DNA from: Mixia osmundae IAM 14324
Taxonomy: Eukaryota; Basidiomycota; Mixiomycetes; Mixiales; Mixiaceae
Reading direction: 5' to 3'
Assembly (NCBI RefSeq): GCF_000708205.1
Contig: NW_014575563.1
Location: 1,047,361-1,111,360, forward strand
DNA length: 64,000 bases
How positions within the stretch are numbered: the stretch's first letter is position 1; every line of letters starts with the position of its first letter. Positions 21,121 through 33,007 of this stretch are shown piece after piece. Position numbers and translations under genes: made by a program. The notes under the pieces were generated by a model that saw only the letters and a list, made by a program, of their open reading frames with translations, had not been told where the DNA came from and did not search any database.

Positions 21121-23472
21121 ATGGCGAAGGAAAGAGCTGCAAGGCTCTTGCGACAGGCCTATGCAGACTTTGCGACCGTCTGCCCTGCCTGCACTTGCAA
21201 AGAGCTGCATGCTCGACGTCTGTCGCTTATACAATCAAGACAAACGCTTGCCGCATCAGACCGACGACCGTTCTTGGTGGACAAGAGGAGGATGGCATAT
21301 AGCACGCAGCCAAGCATATCGCCCTATCTAGCTACAGACATCTTTGAAGAGCACACAAGCGAGTACGGAAGCAGGGAGCATGTTGCAGCAGATAGTACAG
21401 ACCTGGCAGAGGCAGCCCGATCGCGTCTTATACAGTCAATACTCAACCAGCCTTACGAGACTGCCAACGAGACCCGGCGCAAAACGCTTGCTTCCGGTCA
21501 GTCGATCTCACCAGACGAGATCTTTGAGAGGACAGCCATGCAACGACTCGAGCTTGGCGACTTGCATGGGTTCCTCAATTGGTTCGAGCACGCGCCGCCG
21601 TTTGCAGATACGGTGCCTGGCCCAGACGATCCTGCTGAGCTTGTCACTATTGCTCTCATGCGCGACAGTATCACTGTGCGAAAGCATACACGTGCTGCAA
21701 AATTCTTGGCGGCAGCTCAGCGGTTCGTGACTGCAGCAACGAGCGAGCGGAAGCCCACCGAGCAAGCAGCTACTTTGTCGCGCGCCTTGGTGATAGCCTT
21801 TGGCACATTGGCAGCTCGCAAAGGATTTGTCACGACGACGGGGCACCTCGTGCTAGACTGGTGCAGTCGTCAACGAGCAACGCCGGAGCTCGCACAGCTC
21901 CCTGTCGACATGGTTCACGAAGCCCAGCTAACGGTCGCACAATCAGACGCGAGCCTGCGCAGACAGACCGATGAGTTTCTGCACAAAGCCGTCAATCTCT
22001 ATTTACGGCGAAGATCCTCGGCGGGCTTCGAAGAGGGACTCGAGACTCTGCATCGAGCGCGCAAAGTACCAGACTTCTCGCCCAAGGGTTTACCCAATAT
22101 CACCTTTGGCACTTACTCGCACATGCTCCTTGTGCTCAAAGACCAGAATGCTATCGCTCAGTGCAGATCTCTGATGCTCCTCGATCATCCTCAAGAAGCA
22201 AGTGACTCTGCACGCCAGGCAAGGATAGCCACGCGAGCGAAGCACGACGAGTGGTCAGCACGGCGACAGGCGGAGACCGCTACTGAGCTCGCCTCAGCGC
22301 TCGCCTCACATTCTGCGTCAAGAGCTTGCAAGGCTCTAGCAGCCTGCTTACATTTTGCAGTCAAAACTATTCCAGCTTCAAGAGTGGCGGCTGTTCATCA
22401 GCTCGTTGATCAACTCAGGAAGACAAAAGGCAACGAGGCAGCAGAAGAGGCATTGAAGCCTCTCGTGCGGGATCTCCGCGCTGCACAGCATCTGCGCAAG
22501 CTCGACTTGCATTGGGCGGGCTTGATGTATCACTACATCCAGTCGAACCAACCTGAGCTAGCTCTCCTTCTCTTCGAACGCAAGTTTGTACCCGGCGACT
22601 TGCCGCAAGGGACGCTCAACCAGCTACTTGACCCCGTGAGGCCCCAAGCAGAGGCGGCTGCCTCGAGCCTTTCGCTTTTCTTCGATCCGTCGACCAAGAT
22701 CTTTGCGAGCCGACAGACGATGACCGTCTTGTCCCAGGCGATGCTCATGCTGACTGACTCGCTCAGCGACTTGCGAGAAGCATATGCAGCGTTTCTTGTT
22801 ACGAGCTATGGCGTTGGAGGCAGTCCTGCTTCGACGATGCCAGTCAGCAAACCAACGGCTCCATCCTACCTTGTCTATCTGCGTCACTTTGCAAGGCTCA
22901 GCGCTCAGCCGGAAGAGCTGCTCGGCATACTTGATGATATGCGGCAGCACCAAACGCAGCCGACGACCGAGATCTTCAACGTCCTTGTGGGCTATTTCGC
23001 TCGCGAGGGCGATAGTCATAGCGTGTCTCTGATACTACATGCGATGGAGTTGGCTGAAGCCAAAATACTTCGACTCGGTAAACCTGTCGAAGCCTTACGA
23101 TTGCCGGAAGCCATCGAATTCAACTACACTCGTCGACTACAGAGTCTTCTCTCGGATGGCTACTTTGTGCCTGCCGTCGACGATGCGACCTACACCACGA
23201 TCCTTCGTGGTCTGGCAGGTGCGGCGAACACGGTATGGTTCCCTGCATGGCGGCTCGAGGCGGCCAAATTGGTCATCGCCCGACTTCAGGTAAGGCAGCC
23301 GGACCAAGTGTCACGCGATCCTCCACGGAGTGGGCGAGATTTCACAGCTTCGCGGCTGGCGCACGCGATGAAGCTCACGGCCTATATGGCTAAGAGGCTA
23401 GAGCGACGTAATAACCCAAGCATGAGATCGACCTTTGCTCTTCAGGACGGCACTGCACTCTCCGTGACTTAA
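21121..23472 (+). CDS. PPR-like mitochondrial helical-repeat protein
   Basis: An intronless frame of 783 residues from the ATG at 21121; the frame opens 15 bases earlier with a GTG. The N-terminus is basic and arginine-rich with a CPACTC cluster, then MAYSTQPS, which could be a mitochondrial presequence junction. The body is predicted helical repeats; the clearest PPR-type unit is EELLGILDDMRQHQTQPTTE followed by FNVLVGYFAREGDSHSVSLI. Such proteins bind organelle RNA. It differs in sequence from the PPR protein at 593-3235, so they are not recent duplicates. The exact role is unknown. Confidence 0.6.
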   Translation: MAKERAARLLRQAYADFATVCPACTCKELHARRLSLIQSRQTLAASDRRPFLVDKRRMAYSTQPSISPYLATDIFEEHTSEYGSREHVAADSTDLAEAARSRLIQSILNQPYETANETRRKTLASGQSISPDEIFERTAMQRLELGDLHGFLNWFEHAPPFADTVPGPDDPAELVTIALMRDSITVRKHTRAAKFLAAAQRFVTAATSERKPTEQAATLSRALVIAFGTLAARKGFVTTTGHLVLDWCSRQRATPELAQLPVDMVHEAQLTVAQSDASLRRQTDEFLHKAVNLYLRRRSSAGFEEGLETLHRARKVPDFSPKGLPNITFGTYSHMLLVLKDQNAIAQCRSLMLLDHPQEASDSARQARIATRAKHDEWSARRQAETATELASALASHSASRACKALAACLHFAVKTIPASRVAAVHQLVDQLRKTKGNEAAEEALKPLVRDLRAAQHLRKLDLHWAGLMYHYIQSNQPELALLLFERKFVPGDLPQGTLNQLLDPVRPQAEAAASSLSLFFDPSTKIFASRQTMTVLSQAMLMLTDSLSDLREAYAAFLVTSYGVGGSPASTMPVSKPTAPSYLVYLRHFARLSAQPEELLGILDDMRQHQTQPTTEIFNVLVGYFAREGDSHSVSLILHAMELAEAKILRLGKPVEALRLPEAIEFNYTRRLQSLLSDGYFVPAVDDATYTTILRGLAGAANTVWFPAWRLEAAKLVIARLQVRQPDQVSRDPPRSGRDFTASRLAHAMKLTAYMAKRLERRNNPSMRSTFALQDGTALSVT

Positions 23473-23795
23473 CCAATGCACCTGGTTTCTGGCTCTGGCT
23501 GTGTATATGAAGTGGCGTTCGTCTGCTCAGCTCCAAAAAAGAAGGTTCAGTGTTTCATCGCGAAAAGCGGTGGACAGATACGCGTGGTGGTGGAACTGAA
23601 AACAAGAAGAGGCAAATGGGCGAGGGGATATAGGGGACAGGCCAGACATAACAAGAAGATCGTCTGTCACTCATACACCTGGTCAGCCGGCGAGCGACCA
23701 GTCCGGAGGGCCTCTGACTGCGGGCATAGGCAAGAGAGCGGACTGACAAGACGCCTTTGTGCTATCAGGCGAAAACATCTACCCGCGCTATCGCA
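23473..23795. other. Gene-free stretch, promoter of the second chitin deacetylase
   Basis: Between the PPR-like stop and the chitin deacetylase start. No conserved frame, RNA gene or repeat is visible; the region should carry the promoter and 5' untranslated leader of the downstream gene. Confidence 0.5.
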
Positions 23796-25801
23796 ATGGC
23801 GTCAAGGAGCCTAGTCTTTGTCCTGTGCGCCCTTTCGACTGCGCTACCGGCTGTTGTCGCCCACGCACATGCTGCCAATGGCTTGCCCAGGCTTGCCGCG
23901 AGGAGCGCAGAGCAAGTCGAAAAGATCGAGCGTCTCTTCCGTAGACAATCTGCCGCGGGTACTCCCTCGACGATTGTGGGACTGCAGAGCGACTATCCGC
24001 CCATGGACGTCTTCGGACCTGCGCCTCAGCAAGCCTGGATCGACGCATACAATGTCGCAAAGGCGGCAGGACTGATTCCCGACATTCCGCCTACCACTAA
24101 CAATCAAGGCACCATCACATACCCTGCCAGCGTGGCGAACCCACAGAGCGATGTCATTTGCAGCTGGACACAGAACAAATGCTTTGCGCACGACGATATA
24201 CACAACGCGCCCGATGGCATGGTCGGCATCAGCTTTGATGATGGCCCACAGCTCCCCTCGCCGACGCTATACAATTTCTTGTCCCAGCAAGGCCAGAAGG
24301 CCACACATTTCTACATCGGTAGCAGAATCATTGAGAACCCGTACGTCGACCAAGCTTGACTTTCAAACGGCCAGGCTGACTCGTGTCCGTCCAGCACTAT
24401 CTTTACACAAGCACTCAATAATGGCGACGAGATTGCAGTACACACTTGGGCTCATCCAGCCCTCACGTCCATGACGGACATGCAATTGCTAGGCGAGTTC
24501 GGTTGGTGCATGCAGGCCATCTACGATATGTCTGGCAAGATCCCTCGTCTATCGAGACCCCCTTATGGCGTAAGCTCCGCGGGACTACGCCCACAGAAGT
24601 CGTGCTGACTCGTGCGCCTTAGGACATCGACAATCGCGTGCGTGCGATCGCGAATCAGGTCTTTGGCCTGACGAATGTCATCTGGAATCAAGACACCCTT
24701 GACTGGACGCTTACAGACGCCAGCGCACCCGGCACCGCAACGCCCGGACGAGGACCTCAGACTGATGCGGGACTCGTCGGCGAGCTCAGCGGGTTTTACG
24801 CCGGTGCCAAATCGCCGGGACTGATCATACTCGAGCATGAATTGAGCACGCGCACGGTCGCCGGCTTCATCAACACGTATCCTCAGCTTAAGGCTGCTGG
24901 CTGGGATCCACGTTCAATCTCGGATCTCTTCGGAACGCCTTGGTATCAGAATGCCAACAATGACGAAGATGTTGCCATGTCGATGCCTATCGCCGTCGGC
25001 GGTAATCATCTGGCCTACAATGCAACGACATCAGTGGCCGCGCCATCGACTACTTCAAGCAGCTCAGTGTCTACCACGAGCGCACCTTCGACAACAATGG
25101 CTGCTCCATTGACGACCTCAATCAACTCTGCAGCCTCTGCGGCAGCCGAGTCTTCGGCAGTAGCTGTCGCTGCCGGCGGAAGCTTATCTCACTCGGATAC
25201 CTCTACGACAAAGAAGAGCGCCATGTCGCTCAGCACAGGTGCCATCATTGGCATTGCTATCGGCGGTGCCGTCTTGTGCGTACACTTTCTCACTTGTAAA
25301 AGCCCGCGCTGACAGTTGCGCAGATTCATCTTGCTTTGCTCGTGCTGCTGGTTCTGCTGCTGCCATACACGCAAGCCAACCCAGGCCCGATATCGCGAAG
25401 CTTGGCAGCCCACTCAGGAGATCTCACAGCTGCCAGTCAATACTGCGCCGTACCGCGCACGCGCTCAGAATCCGAGGACGCAGCAGCATGTCACAAGAGG
25501 GGCTTACGTGCCAGCAGCTACAGGCAGACCTTCCCGAGAGATGGCACCTTCACGCTCGCCCCAGAAGCCAAGCCGAACGCGGGCGACGGGCGATCTTGGC
25601 GTTTCACACCCTTCGCGCGCTTACGAAGCGTCTACTGACGATTACCCGGCTCAACCACTTTACCCTTCGTATCATTATCAATATGATCCGCGCGGATCTT
25701 ACACATCAGACACGGATCTGTCTTTCCAGGCCGATTCGCGTGATGCCTCGACACACGATCTCTTGAGCACATCACGATATCACAGACGCAACAACTCGTA
25801 A
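23796..25801 (+). CDS. Type I membrane chitin deacetylase
   Basis: Four exons (23796-24340, 24395-24569, 24623-25275, 25324-25801) encode 616 residues. A signal peptide, MASRSLVFVLCALSTALPAV, opens the protein. The NodB domain shows GISFDDGPQLPS, AVHTWAHPAL, SRPPYGDIDNRVRAIA, VIWNQDTLDW and LIILEHELS, so the metal and catalytic residues are present. A Ser/Thr stalk leads to a membrane helix GAIIGIAIGGAVLFILL that runs into CSCCWFCCC, a cysteine cluster likely to be lipid-modified, and then a disordered tail of about 140 residues. The last intron (25276-25323) falls inside the membrane helix in phase 2, exactly as in the paralogue at 15348-16698. That argues for duplication from one spliced ancestor. 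Confidence 0.9.
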
Positions 25802-25903
25802 TATAAGGCTCATGGACATTTCACAATAGGGGAGCATATTGTAGCATCTAATTGCGCATACAACATCTTGCAATAGGGTTCTGCTGAGTGCTAGTCATCG
25901 TCG

Positions 25904-27983
25904 CTAGTCCTCGTCTTCCTCGATGGCATCTAACTCGTCGTCATCCTCGCCATCGCTGGCGTTGTCATCGCCTTCGCCGGCGAGAGCAGCAAAGCTAGAC
26001 GAATTGCCAAAGAACGCCGCAAAGTCGTACGGCTGGTCTGAGACCGCTTCGACAACAGAAGGAGCAGGCTCGTCTTGATCGACATCTTGCATCGAAGAAC
26101 GCGCAGCCTTCTCTTTGCGCTTCTTTGCCTTCTTTTGAGCTTGCCGGGCTTCTTTGTTGAGCTGAACAGGCGCGGCATCGTCTGCAAAGACTTTCTTGAC
26201 GATCGACTTGCCGCTGTCAAAGGTTACCTTCTTCTTCGGTGCCATCGAGACGATACGAGACTCCGGCTCTTCCTCAGGCTCATCGTCAACAGCCATCGAC
26301 TCCTCCGCTTCCTCTTCTTCGCCCATGAGCTTGATCGTGCCAGAGACCTCGCCTGCAGGCTCGTACGTCATTCTTACGGTCTGCTTGAGCTCTTTGGCGG
26401 GCTTGACATCCGCCAAGATGCCCGTATCTGCGCGAGCAAACAGACTATCCAGGTCGAATTCGGGCGCTAGTGAAGTGAAGATGGCTGCTGAGCCTGTCTC
26501 GCCACTTGGCGCAGCCATGGGTGTGTCGCGATTGGTCTGCTCTGTCGCTGAAGGCACAGGCGGCGGCGTAGTATAGTAAGGAATCCGCCCAGAATTCCAA
26601 TCTCGCAGTACAGATCTCGCCGTGCCATGTAGATCAGGAATACCACCCTGCGCTCGATAAGCTCAGTGTAGATGATCAGGTCACAAGCCTACCTTTTTCA
26701 GCCGGCCCAGTGTTCGCGCACATCCGATGAGGAAATCATTGACAGTGGAAAAGGATGGCAAGTTGTAGAGCATCATCAGATGCTCTTTTTTGCATCGACT
26801 GAGAATGAGCTCGACCGGCGAGACCGGATCCTTCAGCTTCTCCACCGGCAGAGCATTCCTGAGCACTTTCTCTGGTCCTTCATCGCCGCCTTCATAGACG
26901 ACGCCGGGGCAGTCGAGTATTCGCAGTGAGCCGTCAAGTACGACCTCTTGTATCTCTTTCGTATAACCTGGCGTGGGAGCGACGCCGCAAGCTTTCGAGC
27001 GCTTGAGCGTGTTGATCAGGCTGGACTTGCCGACATTTGGCAATCCTATCAGGCCGATGGTGAGGGACGTCTTGCTCTTGACAGTGTGGCCCGTGGTGGA
27101 GTCAGTGTGTCGCGAGTAGTTCTTGAGTAGAGTCAACAAAGGATCCGTCGATGAGCCTGCGTTGGACGAGGAACTGAAGTCTGGACGCGAAGACGATAGG
27201 TTTTTGCGTTGACTTTGGGTAGATGATTTGAAGGGCAGCGTGGGAAACGATCGTCTGAGATGTTTGAGCCATGCTTCCGCATTCTCGCGAGGTATCAAAT
27301 CTATGCACTCGCAATCAGCAGGAAGCCGAGTTGATCAGCCGTTCACCGCACCTATTTTATTGAGGACGAGGACGAGCTTTTTGCCGCGTTCGATGATGAC
27401 TTCACGTTCGATAGCTCGGCTGCGACTGCCTTCAGGGTCACGCGCGTCTAGGACTTCGATGATGACGTCCGAGCGCGCAAGTACAGCCTTCAATGAGCGT
27501 GCATGCGTCCTCAGACTCTGTGAAGTCTTGCTGATCCTTTTGCCAGATTCGTCCACTTCGTCCAAGTCATCCGAGTCATTCTCCTCGAGATCCTCAAACT
27601 CCTCGTCTTCGGCAGCTGCAGTCGTGGCGAGAGTCGTCATGGCATCGCTTGTTGTAGCAGCCGAGCCCAAGCCGAGCTTCTGGGCTTCTTTCTTTGCTCT
27701 TTTCTCCTCTTCACGCTGCGTTTTCGCTGCTTGCGCCTCTGCTATCACTTCATCCCTGTACGGAAACTGCGACGGAATGCCGGGATCTTTCTCCTTCTCT
27801 GCAGGCAAGCGCAGGCTCAGCTCGGGTGAGACATGAAAGCTAGGCGGACTGACTGGACTTCCACGTGATATCTTTCTTGCCCTGCTTGCGGCGCTTCTTG
27901 TGCGTCTCGGATACCTTGCGCTTGATCTTCTCACGCTGATGTGTTGTCGTCCGGCGAGACGTCTTCTTCCTTATCTTCACCAT
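25904..27983 (-). CDS. NUG1: NUG1-like nucleolar GTPase for 60S ribosome assembly
   Basis: Four exons: 27983-27854, 27798-27352, 27300-26693 and 26647-25904, 642 residues. The N-terminus is a basic nucleolar domain (KTSRRTTTHQREKIKRKV). The GTPase motifs appear in circularly permuted order: a lysine/aspartate motif LVLNKIDLIPREN (G4) first, then GLIGLPNVGKSSLIN (G1), then the switch GYTKEIQEV and DCPGV (G3). This order is typical of NUG1/GNL3/YlqF GTPases. NUG1 acts in late 60S subunit maturation and export. The C-terminus is acidic and lysine-rich. Intron 27301-27351 splits the codon for the aspartate of NKID, and 27799-27853 rebuilds TWKSKKEKDPGIPSQFPY. Confidence 0.9.
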
Positions 27984-28124
27984 CCTGCCCAGCCAGCTGC
28001 CCTCGTCGTCGTCGTCGTCCGACTTGCCTTCAAAATTTATTTGACTTCAACTTTTGCCATTCGCGCGTGTCGTCACTGCCAGCAGCGCCAAGCGCCTGAC
28101 CCTCTTGACCGCTCGCAGGCGGCA

Positions 28125-30139
28125 ATGAACAGCGTCAATGCTGCCTTTGATCAGCTGGCCGAGCTGGCCAGTGCGCCGGCAAGTCATGCATCCTGCTTCA
28201 TAGGGCTCTGCCGCGTCTGACGGCGACTTTGCGCGCAGAGAGACCACCTGAAGCTCATCTCGCTCCTCCTGCTCTCAACGCCCCTGTCGCTGCTCTTTCC
28301 TCTCATGCCGGCCTCATCACCAGTGCAACATCTCTTCGCCTTTGTCGTCGCAGCCATCTATCTGGCTGTCGTCCTCGAAATGCCACGGGGATTTTTGGAG
28401 CTACTCATTAGCACACTGGTCACTTGGGCATCTGTCCGCTACTTTGTCGCGGCAGATAGAACGGCTTCACTCTCTGCGAACCAACGCGATGCGAATGGAC
28501 ACGCAGTGGACAAGGAGACACGGTCAGATCACATGGGTGGCAAGGGAAAAGCGGGCACATGGCCTTGGTACATCTTTGCTATCCTGATGGGCCAGCTCAC
28601 GCTCAACCATATCCACCGCTACTTCTCCAACACATCACTAGACGTCATAGAGATCACTGGCTCTCAGATGGTGCTCGTCATGAAGCTCAGTCATTATGCT
28701 TGGAATGCCTACGATGGAACGCGTCCATTGGAGGAGCTGGACGATCGTCAAAAAGGCGACCGCATCACCGAGCTACCGGGTTTGCTCGAGTTTCTCGGCT
28801 TCAGGTGGCTCGCATCGTGCTCCGAGCTTGTGGACGACATGCTGACCCGTCGCATAGCTTCTTCTTTCCGTCCATCCTTGTGGGGCCGTCTTTCACCTTT
28901 GCAAGCTACCGGGCCTTCACTTCGCGATCTCTCTTTGCGTCCGTTGAGGGCAAAGAGAAAGCCACTGCTCTCGCACGCCAACGTCTGCCCAAAGGCCGCA
29001 CAAAACGAGCCCTGCGGCAATACTGTATTGGCGCGCTCTACCTTGCGCTCTACTCGCTCTTTGCTGCAAAGTATAGCTATGCTACCGTCGTCTCGCCCAG
29101 TATGCGTCATGCTGGCTGGTTCAAAACTGTCTTGTGGATGAATGCTGCCGGCTTCTTTGCGAGGACAAAGTACTATGCCGTCTGGACTTTTGCGTACGTG
29201 TCTCGCAACTCCAAACTGAGCATCACTCAGTCACACGAGCTGGGCAGAGAGGCAGCCTGTATTGCCAGTGGGATAGCATGGAACCCTCGGAGCGGAAAGT
29301 ATGATGGCTCACGCAACGTCAAGATCCGATCCATCGAATTCGCCGAGAACTTCAAGATCTTGCTGGACAGCTGTGAGTCGCTTCGCCTCGAGGCCAAGAC
29401 CAGCAGTGCTCAGACGACCGGTACAGGGAATATGAACACGAATGTCTGGCTGCGCGAGTGCGTCTATAAGCGGACAGCGCGAAAAGGCAGGAAACCAGGC
29501 TTCAAGAGCACGATGGCTACTTTCGCAACGAGCGCGCTGTGGCATGGCATCAACATCAATTACTTCTTTACCTTCCTCATGGTATGTCGCTTGAGTCCTT
29601 CCATAACGAGCGCTGATACGAGCCCGTCGGCTCGACAGGGCGGCTTTCTGCAAGCCCTCGGCAGACAGATTCGCACGACGATCAGGCCGTTCCTTTTACC
29701 TGCAGGCATCACAGCCGTCACACCTGCGACAAGTCCAGAGATAGGCACAAATGGCTTCGATTTCAAGAAGCCACCTCTGCGCCTGCCTGCACCATCACTA
29801 GCAAAGCGGACCTACGATGTGCTCTCCATCGTCGCCACACAAGCAGCACTCAACTACATCGTAGCGCCTTTTATGCTGCTCGAATTGAGACCCACGCTCG
29901 TTTGCTGGCAAAGAGTAGGCTGGTACGGTCACATCATCACCTTTGTGCCTTTGACGTTCTACTGGCTCGGCGGGGGCGCGTTCCTCAAGGGTCAACTGAA
30001 GGCAAGGGAAAAGCATGCAGCTAGACAGAAAGGGCAGAGCGATAGAGCAGACAAGCGGATAGAGACGACGATCGAGCGGACGCACGAAAAGGCGCGACAG
30101 CCCAGTGTGCGGGATGCTTCGCACATTCCATCGCTGTAG
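28125..30139 (+). CDS. ALE1: ALE1-like lysophospholipid acyltransferase (MBOAT)
   Basis: Four exons (28125-28178, 28239-28804, 28858-29581, 29639-30139), 614 residues. MBOAT marks are ITGSQMVLVMKLSHYAWNAY, FSFFFPSILVGPSFTFASYR after splicing, NMNTNVWLRECVYKR, and the catalytic-histidine block TSALWHGININYFFTF. ALE1 acylates lysophospholipids in the ER membrane. The usual WNMNT reads GNMNT here, a change next to a conserved site. About ten hydrophobic segments are visible. The tail is rich in lysine and arginine with a KAREKHAAR-type stretch that fits ER retention. The first intron may have a GC donor (CG/GCAAGT), giving APRDHLKLI; a GT alternative giving APANHLKLI is also in frame. Confidence 0.88.
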
Positions 30140-30357
30140 ATCGCATGCATCTTGCTGAACACAGCCTTTGCCGAGTGGAAAGGTTGCTGAATCCAAAGTC
30201 TGGCGAGCGTGCGAGCACACCACGAGAGGTGTGCGAATCTCGACAAGTACGCGCGCGGGAGAAGTTTTGAGCCGTTCCACGCTACAGCCAATGTGACAGA
30301 GCAAGAAGAATGCGGAACCCAAAGGAAGAATTTGATCATCGGAGTCACGTGACAACA

Positions 30358-32114
30358 TCATATCGCGAGCGTGATGAGTTTGACGGTCGTGTACTCTGCG
30401 AGGCCATACTTGCTTCCTTCTCTTCCGAAGCCGGACTCCTTGATTCCTCCGAACGGTATGCAAGATTGAGACAGCATGCCTGTGTTCACACCGACCTGCG
30501 CCACGGGTCATTATGGCCAACGCAACATGCGCTCAGTGCTTACCATGCCGACTTCGAGGGCTTCCGCAACCCGGAAGATCCGGCCCACGTCCTTTGAGTA
30601 GAAGTAGCCAGAAAGTCCAACGTCTGTATCGTTAGCAAGCTTGAGGACATCCTCTTCTGTCTCGAACTTGAATAGCGCAGCGACAGGTCCTGCGAGCATG
30701 AGATCAGCTCTTGGCTCAGCTCTGCTCTATCATCCGCACCGAATGTCTCGTCCTGAGCAATCATGATGTCGTTGGGCACGTCAGTGATGACGGTAGGCTC
30801 GAAAAAGTTGCCCTTGATGCGCTTCCCGCCCACGATGACTTGACCACCTCGCTTCTTTGCATCTTCGACGTGCTTCTCGACCTTCTCCATAGCCCGTGCA
30901 TGAATGAGTGGACCGTGTGTCGTTCCTTCCTCGAACCCGTTGCCTACTTTGAACTTGTCCACTTTCTCGGCCAGTCTTGATGCAAACTCGGCGTAAACGC
31001 CAGATTGAACGTATAGACGATTCGCGCAGACGCAAGTCTGACCCGAGGATCTGAACTTGCAAGCGATGGCGCCCGCTACCGCTGCATCGATATCGGCATC
31101 ATCAAAGACGATGAAAGGCGCATTGCCACCGAGCTCGAAAGAGCATTTCTTGAGTGTAGACGAGGCTTGTGACATGAGCAATTTGCCGACGCCCGTCGAG
31201 CCTGTGAACGTAATCTTCTTGACAGTCTTGTTCTCGCAAAGCTCCTTGCCGACGTCCTTCATGTGCTTATCGGTCGTGACGATATTGATGAGTCCATCCG
31301 GAATGCCAGCTTCCTGGGCCAGATGGACCAAAGCTAAGCAGGTAAAAGGCGTCTCGGCCGGTGCTTTGACGACGACACTGCAGCCTGCAGCCAGTGCTGC
31401 ACCCATCTTTCGCGTGATCATGGCGAGCGGAAAGTTCCATGGGCAGATTGCAGCGCAGACGCCGACGCCTTGCTTGATGACGAGATTCCTCTGGCCGGCA
31501 ACGGGCGAGGGAATGATGTCGCCATAATCGCGTACTGCTTCTTCTGCGAACCACTCGATGAAGCTTGCGCCGTATGTTGCTTCTCCCTTTGCATCTGCCA
31601 GAGGCTTGCCGTTCTCCAGTGTGATAATGGTCGCAATGTCGTCAGAGTTGGCCACGAGGAGATCATAGAACTTCTTCATGATATCGTGTCGCTGTCGTCC
31701 TGTCGTCTTTGACCAGGACTGGTAGGCTTTGTAAGCATGTTGGATAGCCTCTTGCGTCTCTTTGACGCCTTGATCGGGAACATGGCCAATCACTTCTTCT
31801 GTCGCAGGATCAGTGACGGCAAAAGTTCCCCCGCTCGTCGCCTGAGTGATGAATTTGCCATTGATGAAGGCTGCTTCGTGGAAGAGCTCGGGCTTGTTGA
31901 GTCGCTTGGCTGATTTGGAGCCTTCTGATGAGGCCATCCTTCGTAGAGTGGCAGTGGTCTGCTTCGGTAGACGGGGACGGTTCGGAGATGGAGCCAATCG
32001 CAGGCTACTATGACAGCGGTGGGATAGTGCGCGAGTCTGGCGGCTCAGAGTGCTACAGACAAGTGGTGAAAGCTTGCTAGTGGTGGGTAAAAGTGCGCTC
32101 GCTCGTCCAAGCAT
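30358..32114 (-). CDS. Succinate-semialdehyde dehydrogenase
   Basis: Three exons: 32114-30740, 30689-30544 and 30495-30358, 552 residues. The first 60 residues are rich in Arg, Ser and Leu and look like a mitochondrial presequence. The dehydrogenase core has PWNFPLAMITRKMGAALAAG, FTGSTGVGKLLM, FELGGNAPFIVFDDAD with the general-base glutamate, and SSGQTCVCANRLYVQ with the catalytic cysteine. The C-terminus reads PFGGIKESGFGREGSKYGLA. These features place it with succinate-semialdehyde dehydrogenases, which finish the GABA shunt by making succinate with NAD(P)+. It is divergent from the NDUFAF3-like gene with 100 bp between start codons. Confidence 0.9.
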
Positions 32115-32214
32115 CCGCCGCTCTGCTCACACAACTGACGGCGTTACGTCATGGCGAAACGCGTCAAGGCGAGAGCGTCGACCGTCACGCACACTCGCGA
32201 CAGCCAGCCTCACG

Positions 32215-33007
32215 ATGCTACCGGCATGCACTTGCTCTGCCCGAGTGTCTCATCGTGCAATACAGCGTGCAGCATCAACCCGGCTGACCGATGGCCCTTT
32301 GACACGATTGCAAGTCAGGCGAACATCGAGCAAAGATACTCCGAGAGTTGTCCCCCAGACTGTTCGTCAGCTGCACGCAAGCGCGCGTTCGCAATCTACG
32401 TATGACGAGTATGTTGGGCTTTACATCGTGGTGGCAGTTGGACCTGATGAGCTTGCAGTTTTGTGAACGTACTCTCCGATGCGCCGCGGCCTGCGATCAT
32501 CGTCGAAACAGCATCAGAGGAGAAAGGCTTCATGCTGTCGGATGGTCTCACGCTACCCCAGGCATGCATCTTCCTCAACGGCTCGACGTTTCTATGGGAT
32601 GTGCCTGAAGCGCCCCAAGACTTCACTTGGCAAGACTGGTCCATTGATCACTTCAAGATATTCGAAGTCGTTTCCCCTCGTCCAGGCTCGTGTGCTCTCT
32701 CGCGTCATCCACACAGCTCCCTGACTATGGAGACGTCCTGAGCAGAGATACTCTTTCTGGGTACAGGCGCAAAGACGGCTCCTTCACCGCCATGGCTGAG
32801 GAAATACATGACACACCTTGGCATTCAGTTGGATGTGCTCGATTCGGCGAGTGCTCTGTCTCTGCCAGCCAGTATCCACGGCTGACTACGGATGGAAACG
32901 AGCAGAGCAATGCTTGTGCGACGTTCAATCTACTTGCCGAAGAGGGCAGACGCGTTGCGGGCGCTGTGCTGCCTCTCCGACCGATGCCATCACGACCGAC
33001 TTCATAG
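32215..33007 (+). CDS. NDUFAF3-like complex I assembly factor (Mth938 domain)
   Basis: Four exons (32215-32408, 32459-32685, 32746-32846, 32906-33007), 207 residues. The first 60 residues are arginine-rich with MLPACTCSARVSHRAIQRAA, fitting a mitochondrial presequence. The Mth938/DUF498 domain is seen in GFMLSDGLTLPQACIFLNG, WSIDHFKIFEVVSP, ILFLGTGAKTAPSPPWLRKY, LGIQLDVLDS and NACATFNLLAEEGRRVAGAV. NDUFAF3 is needed to build mitochondrial complex I. Intron 3 (32847-32905) has a GC donor (CG/GCGAGT); no GT donor keeps the frame. Intron 2 is either GC (AG/GCTCGT, giving PRPEILFLG) or GT six bases earlier (giving PQILFLG); the first matches the family better. Confidence 0.85.
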
